Assembly: GCA_030746455.1 (NCBI GenBank)
Contig: JASLMQ010000411.1
Coordinates: 1 to 10,079, forward strand
DNA from: Candidatus Latescibacterota bacterium
GTDB lineage: Bacteria > Latescibacterota > UBA2968 > GCA-2709665
Direction: 5' to 3'
Length of the DNA: 10,079 bases
Shown: positions 7,776 through 10,079 of the stretch, piece after piece
Layout of the letters: the number at the start of each line of letters is the position of its first letter
Position numbering within the stretch: the stretch's first letter is position 1
Made by a program: the position numbers and the translations under genes
The notes under the pieces: generated by a model
Seen by the model: the letters and a program-made list of their open reading frames with translations, nothing else
Told to the model about the DNA's origin: nothing
Databases searched by the model: none

Positions 7776-9062
7776 ATGGCCACACAGACGGCTTCAGAAA
7801 CCGCCAAGACGGACATCCTCGAGCTGCAGAAGATGACCATTCCTGAGCTCAGCAAGCTGGCACAGTCCCTCGAGATACAGGGCTACAGCAGCCTCAGGAA
7901 GCAGGAGCTCATCTTTGCCGTGATCCAGGCCCAGACCGAGAAAAGCGGCCTGATCTTCGCTCAGGGGGTTCTGGAGATCCTGGAGGACGGGTTCGGTTTC
8001 CTCCGTTCGCCGAACTACAACTATCTGCCGGGACCGGACGACATCTACGTGTCTCACTCCCAGATCAAGCGCTTCAACCTCCGAACCGGAGATACCATAT
8101 CCGGCCAGATCCGGCCACCCAAGAACGACGAAAAGTACTTCGCCCTCATCCGGGTCGAGGCGGTCAATTTCGAGGATCCCGAACAGGCCAAGCAGAAGAC
8201 CCTCTTCGACAACCTCACGCCCCTCCACCCGCGCCAACGCGTGAACCTGGAATTTGATGCGAAGGACTTCTCCACGCGGATCATGAATCTTCTCACCCCG
8301 ATCGGTAAGGGCCAGCGCGGCATGATCGTCGCCCCGCCATTCACGGGGAAGACCATGCTGCTTCAGAAGATCGCCAACGCCATAACGCATAGCCATCCTG
8401 AGATCGTGCTGATCGTACTCCTGATCGACGAGCGGCCGGAGGAGGTCACCGACATGCTCCGTTCGGTGAACGGGGAGGTCATCAGCTCGACCTTCGACGA
8501 GCCGCCCACTCGACACGTCCAGGTGGCCGACATGGTCATCGAGAAGGCCAAGCGGCTGGTCGAGCACCAGCAGGACGTGGTGATTCTACTGGACAGCATC
8601 ACCCGCCTCGCCAGGGCCTACAACAATGTGGTGCCGCACAGTGGCAGGATCCTCACGGGGGGTCTGGACTCCAGCGCGATGCAGTGGCCCAAACGTTTCT
8701 TCGGCGCCGCACGTCACATCGAGGAGGGCGGCAGCCTTACGGTGATCGCCACTGCACTGGTGGAAACCGGCAGCAGGATGGACGAGGTCATCTTCGAGGA
8801 GTTCAAGGGCACGGGGAACATGGAACTCAAGCTGGACCGCAGGCTCAGCAACCGCCGCGTATTCCCGGCCATCGACGTGACCCAATCCAGTACCCGCAAG
8901 GAGGAACTCCTGATGGATGAGAAGGAGATCAATCGCGTCTGGGTCCTCCGCAAGGTCCTGAATCAGATGCCCCCCCTGGAGGGCATGGAGTTTCTCAAGG
9001 AACAGATGTCGGGCACCAAGACCAACGAGATGTTTCTCAACTCGATGAGCGCCCCGGTCTAG
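7776..9062 (+). CDS. rho: Transcription termination factor Rho
   Basis: Rho is the hexameric RNA-dependent ATPase/helicase that terminates transcription. The product from ATG 7776 is 428 residues (E. coli 419). The N-terminal Rho domain runs from about residue 10 ([11 protein letters not shown], then RKQELIFAV), followed by the RNA-binding cold-shock-like fold with RNP1 motif DGFGFLR (71-77) and the segment [17 protein letters not shown]. The ATPase core has the P-loop APPFTGKT (186-193), [13 protein letters not shown], Walker B VVILLD ending at Asp273, the Q-loop region SGRILTGG and the R-loop region KGTGNMEL. The P-loop has Phe189 where E. coli Rho has Lys181; the Walker Lys192 is intact. 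Start: the frame is open to an ATG at 7665, but the extra 37 residues are unlike Rho N-termini and come from the C-rich leader. ATG 7776 gives the family start, although neither has a clear SD. Translation ends with tandem in-frame TAG TAG (9060-9065). Confidence 0.97.
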   Translation: MATQTASETAKTDILELQKMTIPELSKLAQSLEIQGYSSLRKQELIFAVIQAQTEKSGLIFAQGVLEILEDGFGFLRSPNYNYLPGPDDIYVSHSQIKRFNLRTGDTISGQIRPPKNDEKYFALIRVEAVNFEDPEQAKQKTLFDNLTPLHPRQRVNLEFDAKDFSTRIMNLLTPIGKGQRGMIVAPPFTGKTMLLQKIANAITHSHPEIVLIVLLIDERPEEVTDMLRSVNGEVISSTFDEPPTRHVQVADMVIEKAKRLVEHQQDVVILLDSITRLARAYNNVVPHSGRILTGGLDSSAMQWPKRFFGAARHIEEGGSLTVIATALVETGSRMDEVIFEEFKGTGNMELKLDRRLSNRRVFPAIDVTQSSTRKEELLMDEKEINRVWVLRKVLNQMPPLEGMEFLKEQMSGTKTNEMFLNSMSAPV

Positions 9063-9155
9063 TAGCCACACCGCTGATCCACCCCTGTCCCACCCGGGAT
9101 CTCCGCCTTCCCTGGTTGCTCCGGCCGGGTGCGATCACAATCCGGACACAGAATC

Positions 9156-9184
9156 TTGCGTCAAAACCCTCCTTTGTGTATATT
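9156..9184 (+). promoter_or_regulatory. Probable sigma70-type promoter for rpmE
   Basis: TTGCGT (9156-9161, 3 of 6 to TTGACA) and TATATT (9179-9184, 5 of 6 to TATAAT) are separated by exactly 17 nt, in an AT-rich island 94 nt after the rho stop. Transcription would start near 9191, giving a leader of about 75 nt for rpmE. The spacer contains the left arm of the inverted repeat described separately. Confidence 0.5.
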
Positions 9185-9265
9185 GTTTGTTCTGAACCAG
9201 ATCGCAGCGCCTGCTCAATGAGCCGGATGGTGTCTTCGTCCGTGCTTCCTTCGTGAGGGTTTTGA
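9161..9265. repeat. Perfect 11-bp inverted repeat flanking the rpmE leader; right arm is the rpmE SD
   Basis: TCAAAACCCTC (9161-9171) is the exact reverse complement of GAGGGTTTTGA (9255-9265), with 83 nt between. The right arm includes GAGGG (9255-9259), the SD of rpmE, and ends 1 nt before the start codon. The left arm starts at the last base of the -35 and fills most of the -35/-10 spacer of the predicted rpmE promoter. The repeat is seen directly; a regulatory role is inferred. Confidence 0.6.
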
Positions 9266-9266
9266 G

Positions 9267-9575
9267 ATGAAAGCCGACGTTCATCCCGAATATGTCGAAA
9301 CCACGATCAGCTGTGCCTGCGGGAACACGCTGACGACCCGGACCACCGTAGCGGATCTCCACGTGGAGATCTGCTCCGCCTGTCACCCCTTCTATACGGG
9401 CAAGCAGCGGCTGGTTGACACAGCCGGTATGGTGGAGCGCTACCACCAGCGCTACGGGACCCGGCCACAGGATGCCGCAGGTCAGGGCGCAACGGCCGAG
9501 ACGCCATCGGCGTCGCCCGAAGCGACGGAGCCGGGTTCGGAATCTCCTCAGGCGACGGAAACGCCGGAAAGCTAG
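9267..9575 (+). CDS. rpmE: Ribosomal protein bL31, zinc-binding (C+) type with extended C-terminus
   Basis: bL31 is a large-subunit ribosomal protein that contributes to the intersubunit bridge with the small-subunit head. The N-terminal 63 residues match the family: MKADVHPEY, the Cys pair C16-A-C18, [11 protein letters not shown] with C36 and C39, then a helix ending VERYHQRYG. Four Cys mark the zinc-binding C+ form, not the zinc-independent paralogue. The ATG at 9267 follows GAGGG at 7-nt spacing, a good SD. The product is 102 residues, whereas typical bL31 is about 65-85. The extra residues 64-102 are acidic and low-complexity (Ala, Thr, Glu, Ser, Pro). It sits between rho and prfA, a common bacterial arrangement. 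Expression may be controlled by the overlapping inverted repeat; feedback control of rpmE by its product has been reported in E. coli, but conservation of that mechanism here is unknown. Confidence 0.95.
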   Translation: MKADVHPEYVETTISCACGNTLTTRTTVADLHVEICSACHPFYTGKQRLVDTAGMVERYHQRYGTRPQDAAGQGATAETPSASPEATEPGSESPQATETPES

Positions 9576-9595
9576 CCACGCGATATCGCAGGACG

Positions 9596-9660
9596 GGGTG
9601 AGACGGGGCCGTCTTGATCTCCTTTGGGGATGGGGCGGGGCTGTTTCACCCTTTTTGTTT
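9596..9660 (+). terminator. Possible intrinsic terminator between rpmE and prfA
   Basis: GGGTGAGA (9596-9603) pairs with TTTCACCC (9644-9651) over 8 bp including one G-U, and is followed at once by TTTTTGTTTT (9652-9661). The 40-nt loop can fold further: ATCTCC (9617-9622) pairs with GGGGAT (9626-9631) across a TTT loop. The long loop is atypical, so termination may be partial. It ends about 35 nt before the prfA start, so prfA may depend on read-through. Confidence 0.4.
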
Positions 9661-9694
9661 TCCTTCAGAACCCCCGGTCACAGAGGAATGCGAC

Positions 9695-10079
9695 ATGCTG
9701 GAACGGCTCCAAGAGGTCGAAACGCGCTACGAAGAGATCACCTCCGAGATGGCCCGCCCGGAGGTGGCCTCCAATCCCGAGCACTTTCAGAAGCTGACGC
9801 GCGAGCTCCACGGGTTGGAGGAAACCGTCTCTGCCTATCGTACCTACCGTGACGTCGTCCGGGACCTGGAGGAGGCCGATGAGATCCTCGAGACGTCCGA
9901 CGATGATGAGCTCACCGAGATGGCACGCCTCGAGCAAGAGGAGCTCGGCGCACGGAAGGAGGAGCTCGAGGCGGAGCTCAAGCTCCTGCTGATTCCCAAG
10001 GATCCCAACGACAGCAAGAACACCGTTGTGGAAATCCGGGCGGGCACGGGCGGAGAGGAGGCCGCGCTGTTCGCCGCCG
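9695..10079 (+). CDS. prfA: Peptide chain release factor 1, N-terminal part (3' end outside window)
   Basis: RF1 recognises UAA and UAG stop codons on the ribosome and triggers release of the finished peptide. The visible 128 codons begin MLERLQEVETRYEEI at ATG 9695, continue through the long helical, Glu-rich N-terminal domain, and reach the hallmark LIPKDPNDSKNTVVEIRAG followed by TGGEEAALFAA at the window edge. PKDPNDSKN with the RAGTGGEEAALFA segment fits RF1 better than RF2. The stop-recognition tripeptide and the GGQ motif lie beyond the window. The start is supported by AGAGGAA (9682-9688), 6 nt upstream. An ATG at 9688 is in another frame. The gene follows rpmE by 119 nt; in many bacteria rho, rpmE and prfA are neighbours, often followed by the RF methyltransferase prmC, which cannot be seen here. 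Confidence 0.95.
   Translation, partial: MLERLQEVETRYEEITSEMARPEVASNPEHFQKLTRELHGLEETVSAYRTYRDVVRDLEEADEILETSDDDELTEMARLEQEELGARKEELEAELKLLLIPKDPNDSKNTVVEIRAGTGGEEAALFAA

Noticed and set aside
9415..9852. 145-codon plus-strand frame spanning the end of rpmE and the start of prfA
   Set aside because: It is out of frame with both clear genes, has an Arg-rich shadow composition and crosses the terminator-like structure.
1..10079. Defence island, prophage, CRISPR or other accessory system
   Set aside because: No repeat arrays, integrase/transposase, toxin-antitoxin or unknown gene cluster is present. Every substantial plus-strand gene is a recognised core or signalling family.

Overview
This GC-rich window comes from a bacterial chromosome. 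It reads as ordinary core genome: six genes on the + strand plus a seventh entering at the right edge, with no mobile elements, tRNA/rRNA genes, CRISPR arrays or compositionally foreign islands that I can see. The rho-rpmE-prfA order, the bacterial GlgC, a full-length GlnD and a PAS/GAF-rich sensor kinase suggest a Gram-negative-type lineage, such as a deltaproteobacterium-like group or an uncultured candidate phylum. I cannot name the taxon from sequence alone.

Layout. (1) Positions 1-3003 hold the C-terminal 1000 codons of a large soluble-looking sensor histidine kinase (PAS-GAF-PAS-GAF-HisKA-HATPase); its start lies to the left of the window. (2) Positions 2981-3349 hold a receiver-only response regulator that overlaps the kinase by 23 nt and has a strong Shine-Dalgarno (SD) site inside the kinase gene. 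(3) glgC (3420-4661) encodes ADP-glucose pyrophosphorylase. (4) glnD (about 4757-7420) encodes the PII uridylyltransferase/uridylyl-removing enzyme. (5) A 355-nt gap holds a promoter-like sequence and a long C-rich leader ahead of rho (7776-9062). (6) A second gap holds a promoter and an 11-bp inverted repeat ahead of rpmE (9267-9575, bL31 with an extended acidic tail). (7) A terminator-like structure precedes prfA (9695 to the window end, the N-terminal part of release factor 1).

Functionally, the left half groups signal transduction with carbon storage (GlgC) and nitrogen sensing (GlnD). The right half is a transcription-termination and translation cluster (Rho, bL31, RF1). The most interesting material is non-coding. 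The rho leader looks suited to Rho-dependent autoregulation. The rpmE upstream region has a perfect inverted repeat whose right arm is the rpmE SD and whose left arm lies between the -35 and -10 of a predicted rpmE promoter. At protein level, Rho carries an unusual Phe in its P-loop. I found no convincing previously undescribed multi-gene system here.
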